A program made the position numbers and the translations under genes. Under the pieces are notes generated by a model, which was not told where the DNA came from, made no database searches, and saw only the letters and a program-made list of their open reading frames with translations. A stretch of 64,000 nt of DNA from Fischerella muscicola PCC 7414 (GTDB taxonomy: Bacteria; Cyanobacteriota; Cyanobacteriia; Cyanobacteriales; Nostocaceae), in contig NZ_AJLK01000150.1 in assembly GCF_000317205.1 (NCBI RefSeq), positions 38,484 through 102,483 of the forward strand, read 5' to 3'. Shown here one piece after another: positions 43,536 to 54,422 of this stretch. Each line of letters begins with the position of its first letter. The first letter of the stretch is position 1.

Positions 43536-44702
43536 ATGAAACTCGTTTGTACTCAAAGCGATCTCAGTACTCACCTCTCATTAACCAGTCGTGCTGTTCC
43601 TTCTCGTCCTACTCATCCAGTTTTGGCGAATGTGCTGTTGCAGGCTGATGCTGAAACGAACCAAGTTAGCCTGACAGCGTTTGATTTGAGTTTGGGTATC
43701 CGCACCAGTTTCAGTGCTGAGGTAGTACAATCGGGAGCGATCGCTGTGCCTGCGAAACTGCTTAATGACATAGTCTCTCGTTTACCAGAGGGAGAAATTA
43801 CCCTGGACGATGAATCATCAGCTACTGACAATTTACCAGACTATAACGGTTTAATTGTTACACTCACACCTAAGAGCGGACGTTATCAGGTACGAGCAAT
43901 GGGGGGCGAAGAGTTTCCAGAACTGCCCGTGATTGAAAATACTCAACCTATGCAGTTCAGTGTTAGTACATTGATTGAGGGTTTACGGGGTTCATTGTTT
44001 GCCACCAGCGCAGATGAAACCAAGCAAGTACTTACTGGTGTACATTTAACGATTAAGCAAGACACTCTAGAATTTGCTGCAACTGACGGACATCGCCTCG
44101 CAGTCGTGGAAACTACCAATGAAAGTCCAGATGCTAATAGCGAAGATGGTTTAGAAGTAACAGTACCAGCAAGAGCCTTGCGCGAACTAGAGCGAATGCT
44201 GGCTCATAGTTCTGAATCTGAAGAATCTGTAGCGTTGTATTTCGATCAAGGTCAAGTAGTATTTGAATTTGGTAATCAACGCTTGACTAGCCGTACTCTA
44301 GAAGGGCAGTATCCAGCTTACCATCTGCTTATTCCCAAACAATTTCAAAGAGAATTGACATTAGAAAGAAAGCAATTGTTGAGTTCTTTAGAACGAATTG
44401 CTGTACTCGCAGATCAAAAAAATAATCTAGTGAAAGTCAGCCTCAATGGTGATGCTCAAGAAATTACCTTATCTGTGGAATCTCAAGATGTGGGTAGTGC
44501 TATGGAAACCATACCAGCCCAGATATCAGGAGAAGATATAGATATAGCTTTTAATATTAAATATTTAATGGAAGGTTTAAAAGCTTTGCCAGCTTCCGAG
44601 ATTCTCATGCAGATGAATACAAACCTTACGCCAGTGATTTTCACTCCCTTGGGTGGTTTGAAAATGACTTATTTGGCAATGCCTGTTCAACTGCGTAATT
44701 AA
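43536..44702 (+). CDS. dnaN: DNA polymerase III subunit beta (sliding clamp)
   Basis: About 388 residues, three clamp domains. MKLVCTQSDLSTHLSLTSRAVPSRPTHPVLANVLLQ opens domain 1; VLTGVHLTIKQDTLEFAATDGHRLAVVE is the conserved domain-2 strand; the last strands end VIFTPLGGLKMTYLAMPVQLRN. I take ATG 43536; a TTG two codons upstream is less likely. It tethers the replicase to DNA. Immediately downstream is a decayed AraC fragment, starting with no gap, so the region after dnaN has been rearranged. Confidence 0.96.
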   Translation: MKLVCTQSDLSTHLSLTSRAVPSRPTHPVLANVLLQADAETNQVSLTAFDLSLGIRTSFSAEVVQSGAIAVPAKLLNDIVSRLPEGEITLDDESSATDNLPDYNGLIVTLTPKSGRYQVRAMGGEEFPELPVIENTQPMQFSVSTLIEGLRGSLFATSADETKQVLTGVHLTIKQDTLEFAATDGHRLAVVETTNESPDANSEDGLEVTVPARALRELERMLAHSSESEESVALYFDQGQVVFEFGNQRLTSRTLEGQYPAYHLLIPKQFQRELTLERKQLLSSLERIAVLADQKNNLVKVSLNGDAQEITLSVESQDVGSAMETIPAQISGEDIDIAFNIKYLMEGLKALPASEILMQMNTNLTPVIFTPLGGLKMTYLAMPVQLRN

Positions 44703-45049
44703 ATCTAAACTCAAGCAAGCGATCGCCTACATTCAAGCTCATTTATCTGAAGATATCTCGTTGGAAGCGATCGCGACTAAAGTAGAGATGAGTCGCTATT
44801 ACTTTTGTCTAGTTATTCAAACAATCTACAGGCATTTCTCCTCACCAGTATGTGATCAAATGCCGCATTGATCTAGCCAAAGCGTTGTTATTGCAAGGAC
44901 AGAGCAGTATTGCCGATGTTGCCCTCCAGGTCGGGTTTACCAGTCAAAGCCACTTTAGCAAGCACTTCAAACACCTGAGCGGCAATGACACCCAAAGCGT
45001 ATCGGGAGAGTTGAACCGACTACTCAGGTTGACCTACGATACAAAATGA
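44703..45049 (+). pseudogene. Remnant of an AraC-family regulator (HTH only, frameshifted)
   Basis: Directly after the dnaN stop the DNA reads KLKQAIAYIQAHLSEDISLE, then AIATKVEMSRYYFC, the first AraC helix-turn-helix. Near 44812 one extra base shifts the frame and the second half continues LFKQSTGISPHQYVIKCRID, then IADVALQVGFTSQSHFSKHFK. The effector-binding N-terminal domain is missing, there is no start codon, and the joined product would be only the DNA-binding part. It is a decay product, not a functional regulator. Confidence 0.8.
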
Positions 45050-45070
45050 AAAGCCAGGAGGATAATCGTC

Positions 45071-45325
45071 ATGACCATTAAACTTGACCTCAAGCCAGAA
45101 ATAGAAGCCCGACTGATTGCCCAAGCCACAATACAGGGAGTCTCCGTTGATCGCTATCTCGAATCGCTGATTGAACGCCATTTGGCGACCCAAACAGAAC
45201 CCGAATGGAAAGCGCTCCTCGATCAATTGGGCAGAAGCCCTTCTCTGGCAAAAGCGCCGCCATTATCAGATGAAGCAATCAGCCGCGAAAGCATTTACCG
45301 GGAACGGGAAGATCAGCTGCTATGA
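45071..45325 (+). CDS. Small antitoxin-like protein
   Basis: An 84-residue protein with strong AGGAGG ribosome site 10 bases upstream. The start MTIKLDLKPEIEARLIAQATIQGVS resembles a ribbon-helix-helix strand and helix; the second half is a charged tail (WKALLDQLGRSPSLAKAPPLS, ESIYREREDQLL) typical of antitoxins of PIN-domain (VapC-type) toxins. Its stop overlaps an ATG by ATGA (45322-45325) that begins a cut-off PIN toxin. It has therefore lost its partner. Confidence 0.72.
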   Translation: MTIKLDLKPEIEARLIAQATIQGVSVDRYLESLIERHLATQTEPEWKALLDQLGRSPSLAKAPPLSDEAISRESIYREREDQLL

Positions 45326-45354
45326 GTTATCTGGTAGATTCAAATGTACTCCTG
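45322..45354 (+). pseudogene. Truncated PIN-domain (VapC-type) toxin, first 11 residues
   Basis: [11 protein letters not shown] is the start of a PIN toxin with its first catalytic aspartate (VDSNVLL). After this the frame runs into DNA that is the 3' end of the opposite-strand photoreceptor kinase (its stop is at 45340-45342), and resemblance to PIN proteins ends. The toxin was cut at this junction; the ATGA coupling with the antitoxin shows it was once the second gene of the pair. Confidence 0.65.
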
Positions 45355-48300
45355 CTGTCGCATCGGAATTTCAATCCAGAACTCTGTACCAAATCCTGGA
45401 CGGGAGTCACATTTAAAAACACCACCGTGTTTATCCACAATTATTTGGTAACTAATCGAAAGTCCTAAGCCAGTACCTTTACCAACTGGCTTGGTGGTGA
45501 AAAAAGGATCAAAGATACGATTAATAGTCTCTTGTGATATACCAGGGCCATTATCAGCAATTCTGATGACAACACTGGGTGTATTGCCAGAAATTTTACC
45601 CACAGCTGTTCTGATTGTAATTGTTGGGATATGAGTTTCTGAGATAGACTGCCTTTGCTGCTCTAGCGCATCGATCGCATTACTCAAAACATTCATAAAA
45701 ACTTGATTCATTTGCCCGGCATAGCACTCAACCAAAGGTAAGTCACTGTATTGTTTAATTACCTGAATAGCACAGCCCTCTGGTTTAGCTTTGAGGCGAT
45801 ATTGTAAAATCAGCAGTGTATTGTCAATACCCTCGTGAATATCAACAGGCTTCATATCCGCTTGGTCAAGCCTGGAAAAATTTCGTAAAGACAAGACAAT
45901 TTGACGGATGCGTTCAGTACCTATCTGCATGGAATTCAGCATTTTCGGCAAATCGTCAATTATAAAATCTAAGTCAATTTCTTCTGCTCGTTCCCGAATT
46001 TCTGGATTGAGATCATGGTAGTGCTGCTCGTAAAGAGCCAGCATATCTAGTAAATCTCTGGCATAGTCATTAACATAGTTGAGATTGCCATGTATGAAAT
46101 TCACAGGGTTGTTAATTTCGTGGGCCACACCCGCCACTAGTTGACCAAGCGAAGACATTTTTTCGCTTTGAATCAACTGAGTTTGCATTTGTTGTAAGTC
46201 ATGTAGTGCTTCAGCTAATTGTTCTGCTTGTAACCTGGTTTGACTAAGTAAATCAGCTTGCTCAATTGCCACACTCAGCTGGGCTGCAACTTGAGTAGTA
46301 AACTGAATTTCTGATGGTTGCCATTGCCGAGGTTGACTACACTGGTGAATGCAGAGTAAGCCCCAAAGTTGGTCGCCTTTGGATAAGGGTACAACTAAGT
46401 TAGCTCTAATCTGAAATTGTGCCAGAACTTGAAGGTGACACTCTTGTAATCCAGCGTTGTAGATGTCAGCTACTGCTTGAATTCGTCCTTGGGCATAATG
46501 GATGGCATACTGTTCGCCAAAGCAGTGATCGTGAATTTTGGCACCTAAAGCAGAAGGAAAATCTGGCAACACGTCTTCTGAAACGAACTCGCCATCACTA
46601 AAATTGGAATCGAAAGCAAAGTGAAATATCCCTACTCGATCAGCATTCAAACAACGCCGCACTTCCCGCACACTGGCAGCAAAAATGTTATTTAGATCCA
46701 GCGATTCCCGCATTTTTGCAACAACTTCAAACAAAATTCGTTGTTGTTCTGCTGACTGTTGCAAGTCTAAAGCTTGCTGCCGTGTTTGCGCGAGTAGTTC
46801 TGCTTGCTGGAGTGCTACCCCTAATTGGACAGCAATCTGGCTCAGAAAGTTAATTTCATAGGTTTGCCAATGCCGGGGTTTGGTATGCTGATAAGCTGCG
46901 AGTAAACCCCAAAGTTTGTCCCCAACAAAAATAGGAGCAAGTATAAAAGCTTTAATCTTGTAATGCTCTAAATTTTCCAGATGACACTGCTCAAACCCCA
47001 TTTGATATATATCATCGACAGCAAATGTTTGATTGTGGCGATAGCGTCCCCCTTGTGTTTCTTGTAGATAAGTATCGTTCCAAACTAGATTCACGCCTAA
47101 TTTAGAGACATTTGACAAGTTGGGATTAATAGCCTCGAAATCACCAACAAATTCACCACCCCATTCAGAATCGAAGCGATAAACTGAAACACGTTCAGCT
47201 TGTAACAGCTCGCAAGCTTCTTTAGTGGTGGTTTGAAAAATAGTGTTGGCTTCGAGAGACTCACGAATCTTGGTAATGACGCCAAATACAGCCTGTTGTT
47301 GTTCAGTTGCTTGTTCCAGTTGCTGCGTGCGCTGCTGGACTTGCTTTTCTAGGTTGGTATTGAAACTTTGTATTTGTTGGTACAACCTGTATTGCTGAAT
47401 CGCTGAGGCAAATTGTTTACCAATTTCCCTAGCCAATTCAATTTCTGCCAATGTCCACTTGTGAGCTTGTGCTTTTTTAGACTCGCGCCAGACCTCAAAC
47501 GATAGGCGAGGATATTGTTGCCGACTATCCGGATCAAATTGTCCTGCCCAAAGTTTTTCTGTGTCTATTTCATTGCGGAAAATACTTAAATAACCTAGTA
47601 ACTGCTGACGATATTGCAGCGGTATCATCAACATGCTACGAATTTTAGTTGCTGCAAAAGCTGGTTGCAAGGTACGTAAGCCTGGAGTTTCATAAATATC
47701 TGAAATTCCCCATACATCATATTCACCAGACTTGTAATATTCTTGCCAGACACTATACTGTTCTAGGAATGGGTATACGGTTTGTTCTGGAATCGCAGGC
47801 TGTTGTCCGTAGGTATAAAGCTTGACACAGTCATTTCCAGGTATTAAACACTCATTTAAGCTTCTGGTGTTGCTGCTGTGAAAATTTGAGGGATCATCTC
47901 TCACACAAAGCCTACCACCAGCACCACCAAAGGCAGTAACTGCCGTTTCTAAGGCTGGCTGTAATGCGATCGCAGGTAGTGAATGCAATAAGGTAGCAAT
48001 GCGGTTGACAATGCTTTCCCTTTCGGCTTGGGTACGAGCTTGAGTCAGCAGATCACTGTGAGCGATCGCCACTGACAGCTGTTCAACCACCATTTGCAAC
48101 ACTTCAATTTCATATTCATTCACCGAACGTGACAGGGAATGATGAGAAACCAATAAGCCCCAAAGTTGATCTTGATGGATAATTGGCACTACAATACTCG
48201 ATTTCACCCCCATCGCCTTTAGGTACTCTATATGACAAGGATCTACAGGACGGTAGTGGATATCCTCGGATAAAACCTCACCAGTGTCCAAGTCACGCAC

Positions 48301-48648
48301 TATACTTTGACCAATTTGCTGATGATCCAGATCAATAACTGATCGTACTCGTGACTTGATAAACAACTCCCGAGCATCTGGCGGAATATCATCTGCTGGA
48401 AAGTTTAACCCCAGCAGTGATGGCAAATTATGATCATTTATTGACTCAGCAATCACCTGACCGCTTTCATCATCATGAAACTTGTAAATCATAACTCGAT
48501 CCGTACCGAGAAATGAGCGTACTTCGGCCACTGTTGTTGTCAGAATTTCTTGTAATTTTAATGAGCGGCGAATGCGGTTAGTAAGGCGACGCAACAAGTC
48601 TTTTTGCTGAAGATTTGCTTGCAGGTTTTGTTCCTGAGATAAAGTCAT
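45340..48648 (-). CDS. GAF-PHY-GAF-GAF sensor histidine kinase, bilin photoreceptor-like
   Basis: About 1,102 residues. GAF1 has phytochrome marks ([14 protein letters not shown] and [14 protein letters not shown], cysteine about residue 138). It is followed by a PHY-like domain with the tongue motif [13 protein letters not shown]. No N-terminal PAS is present, the layout of knotless phytochromes. After a coiled coil come two more GAFs, each with a Cys-His pair ([32 protein letters not shown]) as in cyanobacteriochromes. HisKA ([19 protein letters not shown]) and HATPase ([18 protein letters not shown]) close it. Up to three bilins are possible. I prefer ATG 48648; an ATG 13 codons upstream is open. 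Confidence 0.85.
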   Translation of the reverse strand: MTLSQEQNLQANLQQKDLLRRLTNRIRRSLKLQEILTTTVAEVRSFLGTDRVMIYKFHDDESGQVIAESINDHNLPSLLGLNFPADDIPPDARELFIKSRVRSVIDLDHQQIGQSIVRDLDTGEVLSEDIHYRPVDPCHIEYLKAMGVKSSIVVPIIHQDQLWGLLVSHHSLSRSVNEYEIEVLQMVVEQLSVAIAHSDLLTQARTQAERESIVNRIATLLHSLPAIALQPALETAVTAFGGAGGRLCVRDDPSNFHSSNTRSLNECLIPGNDCVKLYTYGQQPAIPEQTVYPFLEQYSVWQEYYKSGEYDVWGISDIYETPGLRTLQPAFAATKIRSMLMIPLQYRQQLLGYLSIFRNEIDTEKLWAGQFDPDSRQQYPRLSFEVWRESKKAQAHKWTLAEIELAREIGKQFASAIQQYRLYQQIQSFNTNLEKQVQQRTQQLEQATEQQQAVFGVITKIRESLEANTIFQTTTKEACELLQAERVSVYRFDSEWGGEFVGDFEAINPNLSNVSKLGVNLVWNDTYLQETQGGRYRHNQTFAVDDIYQMGFEQCHLENLEHYKIKAFILAPIFVGDKLWGLLAAYQHTKPRHWQTYEINFLSQIAVQLGVALQQAELLAQTRQQALDLQQSAEQQRILFEVVAKMRESLDLNNIFAASVREVRRCLNADRVGIFHFAFDSNFSDGEFVSEDVLPDFPSALGAKIHDHCFGEQYAIHYAQGRIQAVADIYNAGLQECHLQVLAQFQIRANLVVPLSKGDQLWGLLCIHQCSQPRQWQPSEIQFTTQVAAQLSVAIEQADLLSQTRLQAEQLAEALHDLQQMQTQLIQSEKMSSLGQLVAGVAHEINNPVNFIHGNLNYVNDYARDLLDMLALYEQHYHDLNPEIRERAEEIDLDFIIDDLPKMLNSMQIGTERIRQIVLSLRNFSRLDQADMKPVDIHEGIDNTLLILQYRLKAKPEGCAIQVIKQYSDLPLVECYAGQMNQVFMNVLSNAIDALEQQRQSISETHIPTITIRTAVGKISGNTPSVVIRIADNGPGISQETINRIFDPFFTTKPVGKGTGLGLSISYQIIVDKHGGVFKCDSRPGFGTEFWIEIPMRQQEYI

Positions 48649-49351
48649 TTTTTTATCAAAAAATATCAGCAGAATAATTGACGCCATTACCTACAAGGGT
48701 GGCGAGCCGGATGCAAAAATTAAAAGTGCTTTTGTTTAAAGCTTTTTATTTCAACTCACATGCAGTACTGCTGTACGGCGAAAATAAGTAGAGAGTAAAA
48801 AAGCAGTCAAAATGCTTGTTTGATAAGCATAATTTTTTGCTTTTTGCATGTTTGTTCTCATGCATGAGCAGTAAATATAAACTATTTTTCGATTTATTTA
48901 ATAATTTTGTCTTCAGTAAAAGTACTAGTAAGTTGATTAAATAATCTATATAGTTCAATTTATCTAACTTTAACAACTGTAAAGAAACTCAATTCAAGTA
49001 TGTGGTAAATAAAACTCGCAGCGATCGCAACAATACATAGCATTAACAGACAAGATCCCCAACTTCTCCAAGAAGTCGGGGATCTGTTCTTTGTAATTTT
49101 CACTTTTGCAGATAGGATTGCTATATGAATAACTACAAAGAAAGTTACTTAGTCTTAATTTTTACAATAATTCCTTAATCTTTCTATATAAAAATAATAA
49201 AAATAAATTTTTATGGTAGATGCTAATTTTGATATTTCAATTCATTTCCCCTGCTGAAATTTGGTAATATCTCATCTCAAAAACCGTCAAAGTAGTAAAT
49301 TTTTAGGTTTTCCAGAGTAAAGCATAGCCAAACTTCAAATTTTTACTTCAG
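48649..49351. other. 703-bp AT-rich gap between the two photoreceptor-like genes
   Basis: No gene supported; one short open frame near 48746-48976 is low-complexity. It contains the palindrome at 49052-49085. It may include decayed DNA from the missing C-terminal half of the upstream paralogue, but I see no recognisable remnant. Confidence 0.55.
49052..49085. repeat. Imperfect copy of the AAGATCCCCGACTTCTT palindrome
   Basis: AAGATCCCCAACTTCTC pairs with AAGAAGTCGGGGATCT with one or two mismatches; same family as 21892-21926. Confidence 0.7.
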
Positions 49352-51325
49352 TTATGGTCTTTCTTCGAGATCGGGATCGTATCCGGTGAATGTCAATGAC
49401 TTCCGCATCTTTTCAACAACTTTGATCAAGAACTGCTTTTGTTGCCCTGTAGCTTGCAAATCATCCAGTGCCTTTCGCAAATCAGCAGCCTGTTGTTGTG
49501 TTTTTGCCAGTAATTCAACTTGCTGAAGTGCTACCCCAAGTTGGGCTGCTATTTGAGTTAGGAATTTAATATCAGATGAATCCCAGTAACGGGGCGCTGA
49601 ATGTTGATAAGCAGCTAGCAAACCCCAGAGTTTTTGACCAACAAAAATAGGAGCGATCGCAAAAGCTTTGATGTGAAATTGCTCCAAGATGTCGACATGA
49701 CAGGGAGCAAATTCCATCTGATAAATATCATCGACGGCGAATGTTTGATTGTGGCGATAGCGTCCCCCTTGTGTTTCTTGTAGATAAGTATCGTTCCAAA
49801 CCGTATTGACACCGAGTTTGGATAAATGTGACCATTCTGGATTAGCCACCTCAAAATCACCGACAAATTCACCACCCCAATCACTGTTGAAACGATAAAC
49901 ACTGACACGCTCCGCTTGCAGTAATTGAGAAACTTCTTGGCTAGTGGTTTTAAAAATTGTCTCTACATCGAGAGAATCTCGGATTTTGGCAATCACCTCT
50001 GAAAGCGCCTGTTGTTTTTTTGTTGACTGTTCTAACTTGGTAGCGTCTTGTTGGACTTGAGTTCTGGCATTGGTAACAAGCATCCGTATTTGTTGAAATT
50101 GCTCGTTTTCGTGAATTGCAAAGGCAAATTGTTGACCTAATTCTCTAGCTAATTCTACTTCGTCGATATTCCACTCCCAAGCTTGGGCTGTTTTCGATTC
50201 TTGCCAAACCTCAAACGATTGACGGGGATATAATTGGCGTTCGTCAGAGTCAAACTCACCCGCCCAGAGAATTTTTGTTTCAATTTCATCCCGAAAAATA
50301 CTTAAATACCCCAGCAATTCTTGACGATAATGGAGTGGAATCATTAACATGCTGCGAATTTTGGTTGGTCGAAAAGCAACTTGCAGATTTCGCAAACCAG
50401 GAATTTTATACACATCTGAAATTGCCCAAATATTGTATTTACCAGACTTGTATCGCTCCTGCCAAACACTATATTGTTCGATCAGTTTGTACTTTGCCTG
50501 CTGTGGGATTACAGGTTGTTTGCCATAGGCATAAACCTTGATATGCTCGCTATCAAGTTGCAAGCAATCTGCAAAACTTTCCATCACGAGTTGATTTTTT
50601 ATGCAAAGCCTACCACCAGAACCACCAAGGGCAGCAATCGTTTCTGCTAAAGCTGACTGATACTCAATTGTGGGCAATGAATGCAGCAGGATCGCGATAC
50701 GTTTGATAGTGGCTTCCCTTTTGGCTTTTTCACTAGCTTGGGTGAGGAGAGTACTTTGGGCGATCGCTAAGGAAAGCTGATCGGACACCATCTGCACCAC
50801 TTCTAGTTCTGATTCTGAAATTGAACGAGATTCGGTATGGTGAGATACCAACAATCCCCAAAGTTGATCGTGATGCATAATCGGTACTACGAGAGAGGAC
50901 TTAACCCCCATTGCAGTTAGATATTCCACGTGACAGGGATCTACTGGGCGATAGTAATTCTCTTGGGAAGATGTTTCTTCGTCTTCTAAATCCTCAGATA
51001 GGGGAATGCGGCCGATTTGTTGAGTATCAACATTCACTATCGAACGTACCCGTAACTTGATAAAAAGTTCTCGGGCTTCAGGCGGAATGTCATCTGCTGG
51101 AAAATTGAGTCCTAGTAGCGAAGGTAACTTGTTACTATCCACAGATTCAGCTACAACTTGACCGCTTTGATCCGGATGAAATTTGTAAATCTTTACGCGA
51201 TCACTTCCAAGAAACGAACGTAATTCTGCCACCGTTGTTGTGAAAACGTCTTGCAGTTCTGACGATAAACGAATACGGTTGGCAATGCGAAGCCGCAGAG
51301 TTTCTGCTTTGATAGTCACCTGCAT
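49352..51325 (-). CDS. Truncated GAF-PHY-GAF photoreceptor-like protein without kinase
   Basis: About 657 residues, a paralogue of the downstream kinase. GAF1 has [14 protein letters not shown] and VDPCHVEYLTAMGV; PHY has YPRQSFEVWQESK; GAF2 has APCHVDILEQFHIKAF. The protein then breaks off inside the next linker (VVEKMRKSLTF), exactly where the kinase paralogue enters its third GAF, with a short unrelated tail (TGYDPDLEERP). It lacks an output domain. Either it is a decayed duplicate or a bilin-binding partner that modulates the kinase. Start at ATG 51325, third codon after a TTG. Confidence 0.8.
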   Translation of the reverse strand: MQVTIKAETLRLRIANRIRLSSELQDVFTTTVAELRSFLGSDRVKIYKFHPDQSGQVVAESVDSNKLPSLLGLNFPADDIPPEARELFIKLRVRSIVNVDTQQIGRIPLSEDLEDEETSSQENYYRPVDPCHVEYLTAMGVKSSLVVPIMHHDQLWGLLVSHHTESRSISESELEVVQMVSDQLSLAIAQSTLLTQASEKAKREATIKRIAILLHSLPTIEYQSALAETIAALGGSGGRLCIKNQLVMESFADCLQLDSEHIKVYAYGKQPVIPQQAKYKLIEQYSVWQERYKSGKYNIWAISDVYKIPGLRNLQVAFRPTKIRSMLMIPLHYRQELLGYLSIFRDEIETKILWAGEFDSDERQLYPRQSFEVWQESKTAQAWEWNIDEVELARELGQQFAFAIHENEQFQQIRMLVTNARTQVQQDATKLEQSTKKQQALSEVIAKIRDSLDVETIFKTTSQEVSQLLQAERVSVYRFNSDWGGEFVGDFEVANPEWSHLSKLGVNTVWNDTYLQETQGGRYRHNQTFAVDDIYQMEFAPCHVDILEQFHIKAFAIAPIFVGQKLWGLLAAYQHSAPRYWDSSDIKFLTQIAAQLGVALQQVELLAKTQQQAADLRKALDDLQATGQQKQFLIKVVEKMRKSLTFTGYDPDLEERP

Positions 51326-51836
51326 ATATTCCAAGAAAACGTGATATTACTTATAATTAAGATAAGATTATGTATCACATTTAAGAACATAATTACATTA
51401 ATTAATTTAAGTTTTTATTTATACGATTTTTTGGGGATACCACCTGGTTATTTCCCCACTATGTTATTTAATTACCCATCAAAAATTGTAAACAGGAAAA
51501 CGTATGAAATAATACTTAACCTTTTTGCTTCTTGCTACGGTCTCTACCACAAAAAGGCGACATGCACTAGTGATTAGTACTTTGTTATTCGCAAGTATTA
51601 ACTACCAACTATATACCACCTAATAGCTACTAATAACTAAAATATAAGCAGCATAGAATTAGTATGTTATTTGCTTGCTACTTGAGAATTGTCGATAATG
51701 TCGTTAGACAAAATTAAATTTACTGTTTGAGGCAGGCAATAGGAACTCTTGCAATCAAGGAACAATGGGGTCAATCTAAAACCCAAAATCTAAAATCCTG
51801 TTAGGGTATAAGGTGGGCAGTACCCACCCCAAAAAA
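51326..51836. other. 511-bp intergenic region
   Basis: AT-rich, no supported gene or RNA. Chance frames only. Confidence 0.5.
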
Positions 51837-53024
51837 TTAAGTATTTCCAGCCTCAGCAAAGCGAATTTTTAAATAATCTTCTTCCATTTTCGCTCCGGCT
51901 GGTTGCAGTGCTGCTAATGCTTGCGGTAAGACCAAATTACGGCGATGATTGCCAATAGTAATATTTAACTCATCACCTGTTTTACTAAGTTGAATTTGGT
52001 TTTTAGGAATACCAGGTAAATACAATTCCAAACTGTATTGATTTTTATCTTGCACAACTCTGATTGTGTTCTCTTTATAATAAACCTGAGTTGGATCTTC
52101 GTCTTGGTAAAGTGTCTGTTTGAGACGTTCTAGTGCTGCTAAACCGCACATTTCTTCTGAGAAAAGAGGTACTTCTTTCACAGGTAAGGGATGGAAATTT
52201 TCGTGAATCTCCTGACGATATTGCTGTTGATTCTCTTTCCAGCGTTGGAAAAATGAGTCTTGGACTTCGTCGGGAATAATGCGATTAGCAATAACTAAAT
52301 CTGTGGCGACATTATATAAACTCAGATAGGCATGGGCGCGGAGAGATTCTTTAATCACCATTTTTTCTGGGTTGGTGACGAGACGCACTGAGGTTTGATT
52401 ATTGTCAGTTAAGACTTTTTCTAATGCTTCGATTTGTTGGTAGAACTCATAAGGTGCATCCATCACCTCTTTATCTGGTAAAGAAAAACCCGCGATCGGT
52501 TTAAACAGAGGTTCAACCAAAGGTCTAAGGGCAACAGAAATATTTTGAAACGGTTTGTAAAAACGGCGCATATACCAACCACTGACCTCTGGTAAACTCA
52601 GCAGCCGTAATGCTGTACCAGTCGGGGCAGAGTCGATAATCAAAACATCAAAATCGCCTTCATCGTAATGGCGTTTCATTCGTACCAAGCCAAAAATCTC
52701 ATCCATGCCTGGTAAAATAGCCAATTCTTCCGCTTGTACCCCATCTAAACCCCGCGCCTGCAAAACTTGAGTAATATAGCGCTTGACAGCACCCCAGTTT
52801 CCCTCTAATTCTTGTAGCGCATCTAGTTCCGCACCCCACAAGTTGGGGCGAATGAGGCGGGGGGCGTGTTCTAGTTCCAAATCAAAACTATCTGCCAAAG
52901 AGTGGGCGGGGTCTGTACTCAAAACCAGGGTACGATAACCAAGTTCTGCACAACGCAGTCCAGTGGCGGCGGCCACGGAAGTTTTACCTACACCGCCTTT
53001 TCCAGTCAGTAAAATTACGCGCAT
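51837..53024 (-). CDS. ArsA/Get3-family ATPase with C-terminal Hsp20-like domain
   Basis: A 395-residue P-loop ATPase. The deviant Walker A is [14 protein letters not shown] (residues 7-20), with [14 protein letters not shown] and [17 protein letters not shown] as switch and Walker B. The last 90 residues form an Hsp20-like beta domain ([35 protein letters not shown]). Single-domain members with this tail are common in cyanobacteria and plants; they act in tail-anchored-protein or arsenite-related pathways and this one has no arsenic genes around it. Confidence 0.9.
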   Translation of the reverse strand: MRVILLTGKGGVGKTSVAAATGLRCAELGYRTLVLSTDPAHSLADSFDLELEHAPRLIRPNLWGAELDALQELEGNWGAVKRYITQVLQARGLDGVQAEELAILPGMDEIFGLVRMKRHYDEGDFDVLIIDSAPTGTALRLLSLPEVSGWYMRRFYKPFQNISVALRPLVEPLFKPIAGFSLPDKEVMDAPYEFYQQIEALEKVLTDNNQTSVRLVTNPEKMVIKESLRAHAYLSLYNVATDLVIANRIIPDEVQDSFFQRWKENQQQYRQEIHENFHPLPVKEVPLFSEEMCGLAALERLKQTLYQDEDPTQVYYKENTIRVVQDKNQYSLELYLPGIPKNQIQLSKTGDELNITIGNHRRNLVLPQALAALQPAGAKMEEDYLKIRFAEAGNT

Positions 53025-53062
53025 GGATGATTCTGTCTTGTCTGAGAAGTATTTACATTTAT

Positions 53063-53455
53063 TTACATTATCGATTTTTTAGCAGAGAAATGCTGTTTGA
53101 TTACATCTAGACGCGAACAATTCCAATAATCTATGTGAGAAATGATCAAACCGTCACAGTTGAGTCGCAATTCACTCCAACCAGGGATAGAAATACGCGG
53201 TTTCCAGGGCAGGGGACTATTCCAACTGAGTGTCCACTTGGTTTTAATAGTGTCTCCTTCTTTTTGGATATCATGCAAATCCATTTTGGGATTTAAAAAA
53301 AAAGTCTCAATGAATTTGATCATCAGCTTGTATAGCTGAATACCCCTAAATTTAAATACTTTGTCTTGAAAATAAACGTTTTCAGCGTAGATGCTGTAAG
53401 TTTGATTAGCTGGAAATCTTTGATAGTCCTCTTTGAGGATTTGCATAATATCCAT
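53063..53455 (-). CDS. DUF2358 family protein
   Basis: A 130-residue protein of the NTF2-like type: [33 protein letters not shown] and [39 protein letters not shown] are DUF2358 marks (found in cyanobacteria and chloroplasts). Function is not known. It is 38 bp upstream of the ArsA-like gene on the same strand and may be co-transcribed. The start may be the second Met (codon 4). Confidence 0.83.
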   Translation of the reverse strand: MDIMQILKEDYQRFPANQTYSIYAENVYFQDKVFKFRGIQLYKLMIKFIETFFLNPKMDLHDIQKEGDTIKTKWTLSWNSPLPWKPRISIPGWSELRLNCDGLIISHIDYWNCSRLDVIKQHFSAKKSIM

Positions 53456-53632
53456 AAAAAAGATTGGGGATCAGGGATAGGTGATCGGGAATTGGAATAG
53501 AACCTCTTAGTATTAGAGTAGATAAAAAATCAATAATTTGTAATCCACTTTCTATATCCACTCAGTGGCAATAGCTCAAAATTAATTAGTCTTTGACTCT
53601 CAAAATTTCATAATTCATAATTCATAATTTTT

Positions 53633-54178
53633 ATGACTATTGAACGCATACCCCCACCAAACTACCCCAGAGTTGAATTTGGGCGACGAATTATGGCATT
53701 TGGGATTGATTTTTTGATTGTTTGGTTAGTTAGTTCTCTATTGGGAACTAGTGCGCTTGGTATTCAATTTCTCCAGATATTTGTTTTTGCGATCGCTTGG
53801 TTGGTGTTACGAGTGGTAGTAGTGTATAACAACCAAGGGCAAAGTTTGGGGCGTTATGCCTTAGATATGAGAGTACTGGAAGTCGAACGAGGAAGAGTAC
53901 CAGATTTACAGACTCTGTTGAAACGAGAGGCGATCATTGGTTTGGGGGCGCTTTTACTTGCGATCGCCTTAAGCAATATTATCCGCAATCCCACTGCTAT
54001 ACTGCTAATACTTCCCCTAGCCATAGATTGTGGTACAGCTGTATCTGATACCCAACTGCGGCAAGCTTTGCATGATCGCTATGCTAGGACTATAATCGTC
54101 TCGGCAAGACGTGGCTATTCGCTAGATATAAAAGTCAAGCGAATGCTTGAAACTTTGCAGCGAAATGTGCGAAGATAG
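53633..54178 (+). CDS. RDD-family membrane protein
   Basis: A 181-residue protein with an RDD signature (FGRRIMAFGIDFLIVWLVSSLL, QGQSLGRYALDMRVLEVERG) and three or four membrane helices. RDD proteins are poorly characterised; some act in ion exchange. It precedes rpmG by 43 bp on the same strand and may share its transcript, an arrangement common in cyanobacteria. Confidence 0.88.
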   Translation: MTIERIPPPNYPRVEFGRRIMAFGIDFLIVWLVSSLLGTSALGIQFLQIFVFAIAWLVLRVVVVYNNQGQSLGRYALDMRVLEVERGRVPDLQTLLKREAIIGLGALLLAIALSNIIRNPTAILLILPLAIDCGTAVSDTQLRQALHDRYARTIIVSARRGYSLDIKVKRMLETLQRNVRR

Positions 54179-54221
54179 ATATTTGTGTTAATTATTCTCA
54201 GGCTTAATTGTTTGTAAAGTT

Positions 54222-54416
54222 ATGGCTAAGGCTAAAGGTGTCCGAATTATAGTGACACTGGAATGTACGGAATGTCGTACAAATCCAGATAAACGCTCTC
54301 CAGGTGTTTCGCGTTATACCTCGACTAAGAATCGTCGTAACACCACAAATCGTCTAGAACTCAAAAAGTTCTGCCCCCACTGCAACAAACATACTGTTCA
54401 CAAGGAAATTAAATAG
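54222..54416 (+). CDS. rpmG: 50S ribosomal protein L33
   Basis: A 64-residue L33: [54 protein letters not shown]. The two C-x-x-C pairs (CTEC, CPHC) make it the zinc-binding C+ form. It is 6 bp upstream of rpsR, the conserved rpmG-rpsR pair. Confidence 0.97.
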   Translation: MAKAKGVRIIVTLECTECRTNPDKRSPGVSRYTSTKNRRNTTNRLELKKFCPHCNKHTVHKEIK

Positions 54417-54422
54417 ACAACC

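Noticed and set aside
44852..45049. Stand-alone AraC-type small protein
   Set aside because: Upstream DNA in another frame carries the missing half of the same domain, showing a frameshifted remnant.
48746..48976. Lysine/leucine-rich open frame between photoreceptor genes
   Set aside because: Low-complexity AT-rich frame with no start context.
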